A stretch of 64,000 bases of DNA, taken from assembly GCA_963817945.1 (NCBI GenBank), contig CAWFQH010000004.1:310001-374000 (forward strand), in the 5' to 3' direction. The position numbers and the translations under genes were made by a program. The notes under the pieces were generated by a model. The model searched no databases. It was not told where the DNA came from and saw nothing but the letters and a program-made list of their open reading frames with translations. Every line of letters begins with the position of its first letter. Within the stretch, counting starts at the first letter, position 1. Below, in pieces: positions 49,101 through 57,590 of the stretch. This DNA comes from VRUE01 sp963817945 (lineage in GTDB: Bacteria > Actinomycetota > Thermoleophilia > Solirubrobacterales > 70-9).

Positions 49101-51356
49101 ATGCTGCAAGCCGAGTCGGAGATGTCCGAACCCGCGTCCGAGCGCCCGCAGGGGGCACCTACCGAACCCGGCGCCGACCGCGCCGAGCGCCTTCTCGCCA
49201 ACCTCAACGACCCCCAACGTCAGGCGGTGCGACATGGCGAAGGCCCGCTGCTTGTCCTCGCCGGCGCCGGCTCCGGCAAGACCCGCGTCCTCACCCACCG
49301 CATTGCCTACCTGCTCGCGACCGAGCAGGCGCGGCCCGGGGAGATCCTGGCGATCACCTTCACCAACAAAGCCGCCGCGGAGATGCGGGAGCGGGTCGAG
49401 GCGCTGGTCGGGCGCTCGGCGCGGGCGATGTGGGTGACGACCTTCCACTCCGCCTGCGCGCGGATGCTGCGCGCAGACGCCGAGCGGCTGGGCTACTCGC
49501 GCGCCTTCACGATCTACGACGAGTCGGACTCGCTGCGGATGCTGAAACGCTGCATGGAGGAGCTGCACGTCGACCCCAAGCGCTACCCACCGCGGGCGAT
49601 CCGCTCGCAGATCTCCGGCGCCAAGAACCAGCTAGTCGACGCCGACGCCTACGCCCAGCAGCAGGGCAGCCTCTTCGAGGAAGTCGTCGCCGGTGCTTAC
49701 ACCCTCTACGAGAAGCGGATGCTGGCCGCCAACGCCGTCGACTTCGACGACCTTCTCGTCCGCACGGTAAACGCCCTGGAGCTGTTCGAGGAGGTTCGCG
49801 AGCGCTGGCGCCGCACCTTCCGCCACGTCCTCGTCGACGAGTACCAGGACACCAACCACGCCCAGTACCGGTTGCTGCAACTGCTGGCCGCGGATCACGG
49901 GAATTTGATGGTGGTGGGAGACGACGATCAGTCGGTCTACAGCTTCCGCCACGCCGATGTTCGCAACATCCTCGACTTTGAGCGGGATTTCCCGGAGGCG
50001 GAAGTGGTCAAGCTCGAGCAGAACTACCGCTCGACCCAGACGATCCTCTCGGCCGCCAACGCGGTCGTCGAGCGCAACCACGAGCGACGGCCGAAGCAGC
50101 TCTGGACCGAGATCGCGGGCGGCGAGCCGTTGCAGCTCAACGAGCTCTCCGATGAGCACGAGGAGGCGCGCTGGGTTGCGGCGGAGATCGAGCGGCTCGG
50201 GGAGGAGGAGGGCGTGAGGCGCGAGGACGTCGCCGTCTTCTACCGGACCAACGCGATGAGCCGGGTGCTCGAGGACACGCTCGTCCGCTTCGAGCTTCCC
50301 TACCAGGTGATCGGCGGCACCAAGTTCTACGAGCGGGCCGAGATCAAGGACGCGGTCGCCTACCTCAGCCTGCTCGCCAACCCGGCCGACCAGGTCTCCT
50401 TTGCCCGCATCGTCAACTCACCTCGGCGCGGGATCGGCAACACCAGTCAGGGTAGGCTCGCGGCGCACGCCAACACGACCGGGCTGCCGATCTGGGAGGT
50501 CGCCGCCAGGGCCGAGGAGGTGCCCGGGCTGGGCGCGGCGGCGATCAAGGCCGTCTCCCGCTTCTACGAGACCCTCGAGGGCTTGCGGGCAAGGGCGGAC
50601 TCAGCACCGGTGGCGGAGCTGCTCGAGACGACCCTGCGCGAGACGGGCTACCTGGAGGCGTTGGCCGCCGAGCGCACGGTCGAGGCCGAGGGACGGATCG
50701 AGAACCTCGAGGAGCTGATTGGCGTCGCCGCCGAGTTCGACGTCAACCGCGAGCTCGAGGGCGACGCCGAGGTGCCGCCCCTGGAGGAGTTCCTCCAGCA
50801 GATCTCCCTCTACACCGAGCAGGACGGGCTGCGCGACGAGTCGTTAATCACGCTGATGACGCTCCACAACGCCAAGGGGCTCGAGTACGACACGGTCTTC
50901 ATCGTCGGCTGCGAGGACGGCGCCTTCCCGCACATGCGGGCGCTGGAAGAGGGGGGAGAAGAGGAGGAGCGCCGCCTCTGCTACGTCGGCATCACCCGCG
51001 CTCGCAAGCGCCTCTATATGACCTGGACCAGGGAGCGGCGCCTGTTCGGCCGCTCCGAGCACAACCTTCCATCCCGCTTTGTCGACGAGTTACCGGCGGA
51101 GCTGACCGAACGCCACTCCAACGCGCCGAGCACCGTCGCCTCCTGGGACGCCGGAGGGGCGGGGGAGGCGGCGTTGGCGCCGATCGATCCCGGGCCGGCC
51201 CTGGAGCTGCGCACCGGCGATGACGTCGTCCACGCGAGCTTTGGCGACGGTGTCGTCACCTCGGTCGAGCCGGGCGGGGTCGTGGTGGTCCGTTTCTCGA
51301 GCGACGGTTCGGAGCGCAAGCTGATGGCCGACTACGCGCCGATCCGGAAGCGGTGA
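49101..51356 (+). CDS. pcrA: UvrD/PcrA-type ATP-dependent DNA helicase
   Basis: 751 aa. It is a superfamily 1 3'-5' helicase for repair and removal of RecA or stalled complexes. The motifs are LVLAGAGSGKTRVLTHRIAYLL (Walker A), AITFTNKAAAEMRERV, VLVDEYQDTNHAQY (Walker B), VGDDDQSVYSFRHAD, LEQNYRSTQTIL, LMTLHNAKGLEYDTVFIVGCEDGAFPH and VGITRARKRLYM. The C-terminal Tudor-like segment (GDDVVHASFGDGVVTSVEPGGVVVVRF) is typical of PcrA and binds RNA polymerase. A TATGCT hexamer lies 9 nt before the start; ATG 49122 is an alternative start. Confidence 0.95.
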   Translation: MLQAESEMSEPASERPQGAPTEPGADRAERLLANLNDPQRQAVRHGEGPLLVLAGAGSGKTRVLTHRIAYLLATEQARPGEILAITFTNKAAAEMRERVEALVGRSARAMWVTTFHSACARMLRADAERLGYSRAFTIYDESDSLRMLKRCMEELHVDPKRYPPRAIRSQISGAKNQLVDADAYAQQQGSLFEEVVAGAYTLYEKRMLAANAVDFDDLLVRTVNALELFEEVRERWRRTFRHVLVDEYQDTNHAQYRLLQLLAADHGNLMVVGDDDQSVYSFRHADVRNILDFERDFPEAEVVKLEQNYRSTQTILSAANAVVERNHERRPKQLWTEIAGGEPLQLNELSDEHEEARWVAAEIERLGEEEGVRREDVAVFYRTNAMSRVLEDTLVRFELPYQVIGGTKFYERAEIKDAVAYLSLLANPADQVSFARIVNSPRRGIGNTSQGRLAAHANTTGLPIWEVAARAEEVPGLGAAAIKAVSRFYETLEGLRARADSAPVAELLETTLRETGYLEALAAERTVEAEGRIENLEELIGVAAEFDVNRELEGDAEVPPLEEFLQQISLYTEQDGLRDESLITLMTLHNAKGLEYDTVFIVGCEDGAFPHMRALEEGGEEEERRLCYVGITRARKRLYMTWTRERRLFGRSEHNLPSRFVDELPAELTERHSNAPSTVASWDAGGAGEAALAPIDPGPALELRTGDDVVHASFGDGVVTSVEPGGVVVVRFSSDGSERKLMADYAPIRKR

Positions 51357-52210
51357 GCGCGGTAGCGGCGCGAACGATCGATGGCAAGGCAGTGGCCGCG
51401 GCGGTGCGCGAGCGGGTTGCCGTCGAGGTGGAGTCCTTCCGCGAGGAGACCGGCCGCGTCCCGGCGCTGGCGACCGTGATCGTCGGCGAGGACCCCGCCT
51501 CGCAGGTCTACGTCGCCAACAAGCACAAGGCCTGCGCGGAGATCGGGATGGAGTCGGTGCACCACGGGTTGCCCGCGGATACCAGCGAGGCGGAGCTGCT
51601 GGAGCTGGTTGACCGGCTCGGCCTCGACGACGAGGTCGACGGCATCCTCGTGCAGTTGCCCGTGCCACCGCAGATCGACCCGGATACGATCGTCGCCGCG
51701 CTCGACCCCGGCAAGGACGTCGATGGGCTAACGCCGGCCAATGCGGGTCTGCTCGCGCACGGGATGCCGGGCCTGGTTCCCTGCACGCCGGCCGGGGTGA
51801 TGGAGCTTCTGCGCCACGAGGGGGTCGAGCTCGAAGGCGCCGACGCGGTCGTAGTCGGCCGCTCGAAGCTGGTCGGCGTGCCGGTGGCGCGGCTGCTCTT
51901 GGGCGCCAACGCGACGGTGACCGTTTGCCACTCGCGCACCCGTGACCTGCCCGCGGTCTGCCGACGCGCCGATGTCCTCGTGGCCGCCGTCGGCGTCCCG
52001 AGGCTGCTCGGCGCCGACGCCGTCAAGCCAGGCGCGGTCGTGATCGACGTCGGCATGAACCGGACCGAGGAGGGGCTCTGCGGCGACGTTGACTTCGAGC
52101 CGGCTGCGGAGGTCGCGGGGGCGATCACCCCAGTGCCGGGAGGGGTTGGTCCGATGACGATCGCGATGCTGCTCGTCAACACGCTGGCTGCCGCCCGAAG
52201 CCGGGTGTAG
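51353..52210 (+). CDS. folD: Methylenetetrahydrofolate dehydrogenase/cyclohydrolase
   Basis: 285 aa. It interconverts methylene-, methenyl- and formyl-tetrahydrofolate. The signatures are LATVIVGEDPASQVYVANKHKACAEIGM (with the catalytic Lys), DGILVQLPVPPQID, PGKDVDGLTPANAG, the NADP-binding VVGRSKLVGVPVARLLL and PVPGGVGPMTIAMLL. GTG 51353 overlaps the pcrA stop by 4 nt. Confidence 0.96.
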   Translation: MSAVAARTIDGKAVAAAVRERVAVEVESFREETGRVPALATVIVGEDPASQVYVANKHKACAEIGMESVHHGLPADTSEAELLELVDRLGLDDEVDGILVQLPVPPQIDPDTIVAALDPGKDVDGLTPANAGLLAHGMPGLVPCTPAGVMELLRHEGVELEGADAVVVGRSKLVGVPVARLLLGANATVTVCHSRTRDLPAVCRRADVLVAAVGVPRLLGADAVKPGAVVIDVGMNRTEEGLCGDVDFEPAAEVAGAITPVPGGVGPMTIAMLLVNTLAAARSRV

Positions 52211-52247
52211 TGTCGAGCCGACCCCTAGCCCATGGAGGGATTCGTAG

Positions 52248-52856
52248 ATGGAAGCTGACAGGCTGAGCACGGGAGAGAAGCTCGCGGCGGTATCCGCCCT
52301 GCTCCTCTTCGTATTCATGTTCTTCGACTGGTTCGGCGTCGAGGTCTCCGGCGTGCCCGGCTTTGGCGGCGAAGTCAGCGGCGCCGGCGGCAGCGCCTGG
52401 GACGCCCTCGACGTGATCCCGATCTTCCTCATGCTGGCGATCGTCACCGCGATCGGGGTCGCGGTGATCCGCCTCACCGACGCCGACCTGGAGCTGCCGA
52501 TCTCGCTAAACGCGATCGTCGCCGCTCTGGGTGGGCTCGCCGTGCTGCTGATCCTCTACCGGATCATCGACCAGCCGGGCGGCGGTGGCGACTTCAGCGG
52601 CGTCGAGGTCGACGTGACGCTGAAGATCGGCATCTTCCTCGCCTTCGCCGCCGCCGTGGGCATCGCCTACGGGGGCTACCGAGCGATGCAGGAAGAAGGG
52701 ATGAGCTTCGGCGACGTCGGCGACCAGCTGTCTAGCGCGGGCGATCGCTCCGGCGACGGCGGCACTACGCCACCGCCGCCTCCAGCTGGGCAGCAGCCAC
52801 CCCCGCCTCCTCCGCCCTCGCAGAGCCCGCCGCCTCCTCCGCCACCTAATCCGTAG
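52248..52856 (+). CDS. Multi-pass membrane protein with a proline-rich tail
   Basis: 202 aa, family not recognised. Four hydrophobic segments are visible (about residues 11-31, 60-80, 90-108 and 127-148: AAVSALLLFVFMFF, IPIFLMLAIVTAIGVAVI, AIVAALGGLAVLLILYRI, IGIFLAFAAAVGIAYGGYR). The C-terminal 45 residues are mostly Pro and Gln (PPPPPAGQQPPPPPPPSQS), a cytoplasmic or periplasmic disordered tail. GGAGGG precedes the ATG at a good distance. It resembles small DUF-type actinobacterial membrane proteins but I cannot name one. Confidence 0.7.
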   Translation: MEADRLSTGEKLAAVSALLLFVFMFFDWFGVEVSGVPGFGGEVSGAGGSAWDALDVIPIFLMLAIVTAIGVAVIRLTDADLELPISLNAIVAALGGLAVLLILYRIIDQPGGGGDFSGVEVDVTLKIGIFLAFAAAVGIAYGGYRAMQEEGMSFGDVGDQLSSAGDRSGDGGTTPPPPPAGQQPPPPPPPSQSPPPPPPPNP

Positions 52857-52961
52857 AACGCAAGGCGGGCTCAGATCAAGTAGGGCTAGGACGCAGGGAG
52901 GCCGCCAAGGGGAGCGCACTGCCAGTGCGTGACCCGCAGGTGGCCGACGGAGGACAACGCC

Positions 52962-54851
52962 CTACGCCGATATGAGCCCGCCCGCCACTCTTTTCGCGAA
53001 CGCCAAGATGGTCATCATCGGATTGACCTGAACCGCGGTGGGAAAGAGCGAGGCGTCGGCTACGTAGAGGCCGTCGACGCCGTTGACCGCACCGTCGGAC
53101 CGGCAGACTCCCTCGCGGGGGTCGGCGGCGATCCGCGCGGTCCCCATCGGGTGGAAGGCCTCGAGCCGCAGCTCGGAGGGCTTGAAGGCGGTCGCCTCGA
53201 AGGCGGCTACGTCGCCCGGGCGGAGCACGGGGGCGCGGCCGATGTTCGGGTAGACCTCGGTGGCGCCGGCGGCGAAGTGGATCTCGGCGGCCCGGGCGAT
53301 GCCGAAGGTGAGCCGGCGCGCGTCCTCGTCGCTGAGGCGGTAGTTGGCACGCAGCGATTCGTCGCGGGCGATGCCGACCCGCCCGACGGACTCGTCGCCG
53401 AGCTGGACTCCGATCGAGGCGACGTTGCCGAAGCGCAGGATCGCCTCCTGGTGCTCGCGGCCCGAGCCGAGCAGCCAGGCACCGCCGAAGGGGAGGGGGG
53501 TGAAGGTCGCCTCGAGGAGCACGCGCTGCTCGGCCTCCCACTCGTCGACGTAGTAGCTCTGCATCACGCCCTCCCAGCCGCGCACCTCCTCCTCGTAGCG
53601 AGCCCCGACCCAGCAGGCGGGATGGATGTGCAGGTTGCGGCCGACCTGGTCGCCGCCGAGGCCAGAGCGCAGCAGCAGCTCCGGCGTGCCGAAGGCACCG
53701 CCGGCGACGATCGTCGCTTGGCGCGCTCGCACGGTGTAGGGGCGGGCGTGTCCGTTGTGCTCTGCCTGAGGCGTGACCACGCAGCTGACGCCGATGGCGC
53801 GGCCGTCCTCGACGACGACTCGGCGCGCTTCGACCCCCGCTCGCACCCGGGCACCGGCGGCAACAGCACGCGGCAGGTAGCTGACGTGCATGCCCCGCTT
53901 GGCGTCGATTTGGCAGCCGTAGGGACAGGAGCTGCACTGGACGCAGTTGCCGGCGTTGCGGGAGATCGGACCGCCGCTGGCGCCGAGGGAGGCCGCCCCC
54001 TCCATCGCCAGCTGGCCGTTGCGGCCCATCCGCTCCGGGTCGAGCGGGGTCACGCGCAGGAACTCCTCGGCCTCGGCGAAGTCGGGCGCCAGCTGGTCGG
54101 CCCAATCGATGCCGTAGCGCTCGCGCCAATGGTCGAGCACCCACTCGGGGGCGCGGAAGCAGGTGCCGGAGTTGATCACCGTCGTGCCGCCGACAGTCTT
54201 GGCGACGGGCACGGGAATCGGCGGGTTGCCCTCGGCGATCGTCAGGCCGCCGTCGCGGTACAGCGTCGCGATCGCCTCCAGCGGGTCGCTCGGATAGCTG
54301 TTGCGGTCGTAGCTCTGGCCGGCCTCGAGCACGATCGTGTCCAGGCCCGCCTCGGCCAGCGCCGCGGCGGCGACGGCTCCGCCCGCGCCGGAGCCGACGA
54401 TAACGACGTCGCATTCCTCGCCCTCGCCGGCGGGCTCAGTGCTCCCCAACGAGCCGGCGGGCTCGGGGGCGACCCCGCCCTCGACTCTGCAGCTCGTCAC
54501 CAACCCGATCCGCCCCTCGACCCTGGCGTCGACCGCGTATCCGAGCGTGGTGAAGGTCTTGGCCATCAGCAGCAGCTCGTGGTAGAGGCTGAAGCGGGAG
54601 CGCTCCATGCGGTTGAGGAAGGCTTCGCGAGCCCGCAGGTCGAGGCGGCTGAAACGCCAGGGGAAGGGCAGCCACTCGAAGACGCGCAAGGCCAGCCGCA
54701 CCCGCGCCAGCACCCGCGGCGAAAGCGAGGTCAGCAGCCCGGCGACCGGCCCGGAAACGTCGACCTCGCGCTCGGCCGCCGGCAGTCCGTCGACGGCCGG
54801 AGCCATCGCTTCGCAGATCGCCGACAGGGTCCTGTGCTCGGCGGCCGACAA
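52962..54851 (-). CDS. GMC-family FAD oxidoreductase with an N-terminal gluconate-2-dehydrogenase-subunit-3-like domain
   Basis: 629 aa. Residues 1-130 are a helical domain like the small subunit of gluconate 2-dehydrogenase (LSAICEAMAPAVDGLPAAEREVDVSG...). From about 148 the FAD domain starts, CDVVIVGSGAGGAVAAAALAEAGLDTIVLEAG, with TVGGTTVINSGTCFRAPEWVL and a Cys cluster NCVQCSSCPYGCQIDAKRGM that resembles steroid- or fatty-alcohol-oxidising GMC proteins. The C-terminal half has HPACWVGARYEEEV, HPMGTARIAADP and the terminal VADASLFPTAVQVNPMMTILAFAKR. Substrate is unknown. It is preceded on the same strand by a four-helix membrane protein at 54867. Confidence 0.9.
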   Translation of the reverse strand: MSAAEHRTLSAICEAMAPAVDGLPAAEREVDVSGPVAGLLTSLSPRVLARVRLALRVFEWLPFPWRFSRLDLRAREAFLNRMERSRFSLYHELLLMAKTFTTLGYAVDARVEGRIGLVTSCRVEGGVAPEPAGSLGSTEPAGEGEECDVVIVGSGAGGAVAAAALAEAGLDTIVLEAGQSYDRNSYPSDPLEAIATLYRDGGLTIAEGNPPIPVPVAKTVGGTTVINSGTCFRAPEWVLDHWRERYGIDWADQLAPDFAEAEEFLRVTPLDPERMGRNGQLAMEGAASLGASGGPISRNAGNCVQCSSCPYGCQIDAKRGMHVSYLPRAVAAGARVRAGVEARRVVVEDGRAIGVSCVVTPQAEHNGHARPYTVRARQATIVAGGAFGTPELLLRSGLGGDQVGRNLHIHPACWVGARYEEEVRGWEGVMQSYYVDEWEAEQRVLLEATFTPLPFGGAWLLGSGREHQEAILRFGNVASIGVQLGDESVGRVGIARDESLRANYRLSDEDARRLTFGIARAAEIHFAAGATEVYPNIGRAPVLRPGDVAAFEATAFKPSELRLEAFHPMGTARIAADPREGVCRSDGAVNGVDGLYVADASLFPTAVQVNPMMTILAFAKRVAGGLISA

Positions 54852-54866
54852 CCCCGGCGGGCGCCT

Positions 54867-55310
54867 TCAGCCAGCCCCAGGGACGCGCTCGACCCGTCCC
54901 GCCAGGGACCAGAGCCAGAGTGCGGCTAGCGCCAGGAAGCCGTCGACGAGGAAGTTGAGCAGATAGATGAAGACGTCCTGGTCGAAGAGGTAGAAGCCGA
55001 GCGAGCCGAGCGAGGAGGCGGTCTTGCCGGCGGCCAGCACCAGTAGAAGTGGCCGATACCGCGCGACGTCGGCTTGGGCGACGAGGCAGATGCCGGTGAT
55101 CACGACTATGTAGGCGAAGGCGAGCGCCAGCCAGAGCTGCTCCTCGCCGTGCGGCGCGCGGGCGAAGTCGCCGAGCGAGTCGCCCAGATCGGAGATCGTG
55201 TCGAGGACGCCGTTGGGGACGGCGATGAAGAGGAGGCCGACGAGGGCGAACCCGGCGGCCATCAGCCGCAGGTTCAGCACTACGAACCTCTCTGCGCGCG
55301 CTCCCCGCAT
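54867..55310 (-). CDS. Small four-helix membrane protein
   Basis: 147 aa, not recognised. Helices at about residues 14-32, 60-77, 85-105 and 115-136 (LNLRLMAAGFALVGLLFIAVP, LWLALAFAYIVVITGICLVA, PLLLVLAAGKTASSLGSLGFYL, FIYLLNFLVDGFLALAALWLW). It ends 15 nt before the GMC oxidoreductase start on the same strand, so the two probably form an operon and this protein may anchor or serve as a membrane partner for it. Confidence 0.65.
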   Translation of the reverse strand: MRGARAERFVVLNLRLMAAGFALVGLLFIAVPNGVLDTISDLGDSLGDFARAPHGEEQLWLALAFAYIVVITGICLVAQADVARYRPLLLVLAAGKTASSLGSLGFYLFDQDVFIYLLNFLVDGFLALAALWLWSLAGRVERVPGAG

Positions 55311-55351
55311 GGTGCCGGCACAATAACTGGCTAGGCAGCCAATCGTGTCGG

Positions 55352-55432
55352 CGGGCGGGTCCTGTCGCGGGGCAGGCCACCTCGTCCTCGCAGGCTGCGG
55401 GCGAGGTGGCCAGACCCCGCGCCACCCGCCCG
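55352..55432 (+). repeat. Family I hairpin repeat, copy C (between gene starts)
   Basis: Outer arms CGGGCGGGT and ACCCGCCCG. The middle stem pairs CGCGGGG with CCCCGCG, then GGCCACCTCG with CGAGGTGGCC (10 bp), around the common loop TCCTCGCAGGCTGCGGG. This is the most regular copy. It lies 42 nt upstream of the minus-strand membrane gene and 24 nt before the secreted-protein start, so here it sits between divergent starts rather than at gene ends. Confidence 0.9.
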
Positions 55433-55455
55433 AGAGCCGTTGCTACCTTGCCTTG

Positions 55456-55842
55456 ATGGTCTCGGCTAAGGGTGTAGCGGCTGTGATCCTCGGGTGCTCC
55501 CTCTTGCTCGCGGTTGCCGCTGTCGCGTCAGCTGATGTGATCCATACCTATCCGGTGACGCTGACGATCAGTGTGGACCGGGGGGCGGGGAAGCTCAGTG
55601 GGACGATTTCTTCGGATGCGCCGTCGGAATTTTGCGACTCGAGCACGGTTCGGATCAGGCGGGCGATGCCGGGGAAGGACAAAGTCGTGGGGCGGGTCTT
55701 TCCGACCTACGGCGAGTGGCGGTTGAGATCGTTTCCGGCGATCAGCGGGAAACGGGTCTACGCCGAGGTGCTGACCTACGAGCTGCCGCAGCGCCCGGTG
55801 ATGTGCCTCGGGGCGCGCTCGCGAACGGTCACCGCTCCCTGA
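55456..55842 (+). CDS. Small secreted protein, unknown function
   Basis: 128 aa. The N-terminus is a classical signal peptide (MVSAKGVAAVILGCSLLLAVAAVASAD) with a predicted cut after ASA. The mature part is about 100 aa with two cysteines (EFCDSS, VMCLGA) that could pair, in a beta-rich sequence. No family was recognised. A TACCTT hexamer at 55444-55449 leaves 6 nt to ATG 55456, suggesting a leaderless mRNA. gatC starts 22 nt after its stop. Confidence 0.65.
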   Translation: MVSAKGVAAVILGCSLLLAVAAVASADVIHTYPVTLTISVDRGAGKLSGTISSDAPSEFCDSSTVRIRRAMPGKDKVVGRVFPTYGEWRLRSFPAISGKRVYAEVLTYELPQRPVMCLGARSRTVTAP

Positions 55843-55863
55843 GTCGGCCGTAGAATCCGCGCC

Positions 55864-56151
55864 GTGATCGAGCGCGAGCAGGTTCTCCACGTCGCCAGGC
55901 TGGCTCGCCTGCGGCTGTCCGATGCAGAGGTGGAGCGGATGGCGGGGGAGCTCTCGGGCATCCTCGACCACGTCGACCGCATCGGTGAGCTGGACCTGGA
56001 CGACGTCGAGCCGACTTCCCACGTGGTCGAGCTGGAGAACGTGCTGCGCGCCGACGAGCCGCGTCCGAGTTGGGCCGCGGATGCCGTGCTGGCGCAGGCA
56101 CCCGATCCGGCTGACGGCGCCTTCCGGGTTCCCTCGCCGCAGGCCGAGTGA
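55864..56151 (+). CDS. gatC: Asp/Glu-tRNA amidotransferase subunit C
   Basis: 95 aa. GatC joins GatA and GatB and stabilises the complex. REQVLHVARLARLRLSDAEVERMAGELSGILDHVDRIGELDLDDVEPTSHVVEL and the final ADGAFRVPSPQAE match the family. GTG 55864 follows a TAGAAT hexamer (55851-55856) by 7 nt, so this is probably the promoter of the gatCAB operon. It overlaps gatA by 4 nt. Confidence 0.95.
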   Translation: MIEREQVLHVARLARLRLSDAEVERMAGELSGILDHVDRIGELDLDDVEPTSHVVELENVLRADEPRPSWAADAVLAQAPDPADGAFRVPSPQAE

Positions 56152-57590
56152 TGGTCGAGTTGCTGGAGCTCAGCGTCGCTCAGGCCGTGGCGCGGATCAG
56201 CGCGGGGGACATCTCCCGCCAGGAGTACTTCGAGGCCTGGCGCGACGCCGCCGCCGGCGACGAGTTGAACGCCTACCTGTGGCGCGCCGAGGGCGGGGGC
56301 GGCGACACGGACGGGGCGTTGGCGGGCATTCCCGTCGCCGTCAAGGACCTCTTTTGCACCGAGGGCGTCGTCACCACCGCCGGCTCGCGCATCCTCGAGG
56401 GTCACCGACCGCTCTACACGGCGACGGCCGTGCGGAAGCTGGCTGAGGCTGGGGCGGAGGTGCTCGGCAAGACGAACATGGACGAGTTCGCGATGGGTTC
56501 CTCGAACGAGAACTCGGCCTACGGGCCGGTCCTCAACCCCTGGGACCGCGAGCGCGTCCCCGGCGGCTCCTCGGGTGGCTCGGCGGCGGTCGTTGGCGAC
56601 GGCTTGGCGCCCTGCGCGATCGGCACCGACACCGGTGGCTCGATCCGCCAACCGGCCGCCCTCTGCGGAATCGTCGGCCTCAAGCCCACCTACGGCGCGA
56701 TCTCTCGTTACGGGATGATCGCCTTTGCCTCTTCGCTTGACCAGTGTGGTCCGCTGACCCGCGACGTGACCGACGCGGCACTGCTGCTGGCCGCAATGCA
56801 GGGCAAGGACCCCTGCGACTCGACCTCGGTGGGGATCGAGGGCGGGGTGGAGGCGCCGCGGCGCGAGGACCTGAAGGGCTTGCGCTTCGCCGTTCCGGCC
56901 GAGCTGGCCCACGACGCGATCGAGTCCGGCGTGCGAGGCGTCTTCGAAGCGACGCTGAAGCGGATCGAGGATCTGGGGGGCGAGATCGCCGAGGCACCGC
57001 TGCCGCACGCCGAGCACGGCATTTCCGCCTACTACGTGATCGCCCCCGCGGAGGCGTCTTCGAACCTGGCCCGCTACGACGGTGTTCGCTACGGGATGCG
57101 GACCGGCGAGGCGGGGGACCTGATCGAGATGTACGAGGCGACCCGCGCCGAAGGCTTCGGCGAGGAGGTCAAGCGGCGGATCATGCTCGGAACCTACGCT
57201 CTCTCCTCCGGCTACTACGAGGCCTACTACGGTCGGGCGCAAAAGGTCCGCACCAAGATCGCCGCGGATTACGCCGCCGCCTTCGATGACTTCGACTTCG
57301 TCGTCACCCCGACCTCGCCGTCGGTCGCCTTCCGACTCGGCGAGAAGACCGACGACCCGCTGGCGATGTACATGAACGACTTCTTCACGGTGCCGATGAG
57401 CCTCGCTGGGATCCCGGCGATCTCGGTCCCCGCCGGGCTTGCCGCGCCCGAGGGCGGTGGCGAGCGGCTTCCCGTCGGCTTCCAGATCGCAGCGCCGGCC
57501 TTCGCCGAGCAACGGCTGCTCGACGCTGCCTACGCGCTGGAGCAGGCGATCGGCTTCGAGGCGCGAACGCAGGAGGGCTCCGGTGGCTGA
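56148..57590 (+). CDS. gatA: Asp/Glu-tRNA amidotransferase subunit A
   Basis: 480 aa. GatA is the amidase that releases ammonia from glutamine. The Ser-cisSer-Lys triad is visible: Lys in GIPVAVKDLF, cis-Ser in GGSSGGSAAVVGDG and the nucleophile in GTDTGGSIRQPAALCG. GTG 56148 or ATG 56151 are both possible starts. It passes ammonia through a channel to GatB. gatB follows with an 8-nt overlap. Confidence 0.96.
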   Translation: MMVELLELSVAQAVARISAGDISRQEYFEAWRDAAAGDELNAYLWRAEGGGGDTDGALAGIPVAVKDLFCTEGVVTTAGSRILEGHRPLYTATAVRKLAEAGAEVLGKTNMDEFAMGSSNENSAYGPVLNPWDRERVPGGSSGGSAAVVGDGLAPCAIGTDTGGSIRQPAALCGIVGLKPTYGAISRYGMIAFASSLDQCGPLTRDVTDAALLLAAMQGKDPCDSTSVGIEGGVEAPRREDLKGLRFAVPAELAHDAIESGVRGVFEATLKRIEDLGGEIAEAPLPHAEHGISAYYVIAPAEASSNLARYDGVRYGMRTGEAGDLIEMYEATRAEGFGEEVKRRIMLGTYALSSGYYEAYYGRAQKVRTKIAADYAAAFDDFDFVVTPTSPSVAFRLGEKTDDPLAMYMNDFFTVPMSLAGIPAISVPAGLAAPEGGGERLPVGFQIAAPAFAEQRLLDAAYALEQAIGFEARTQEGSGG

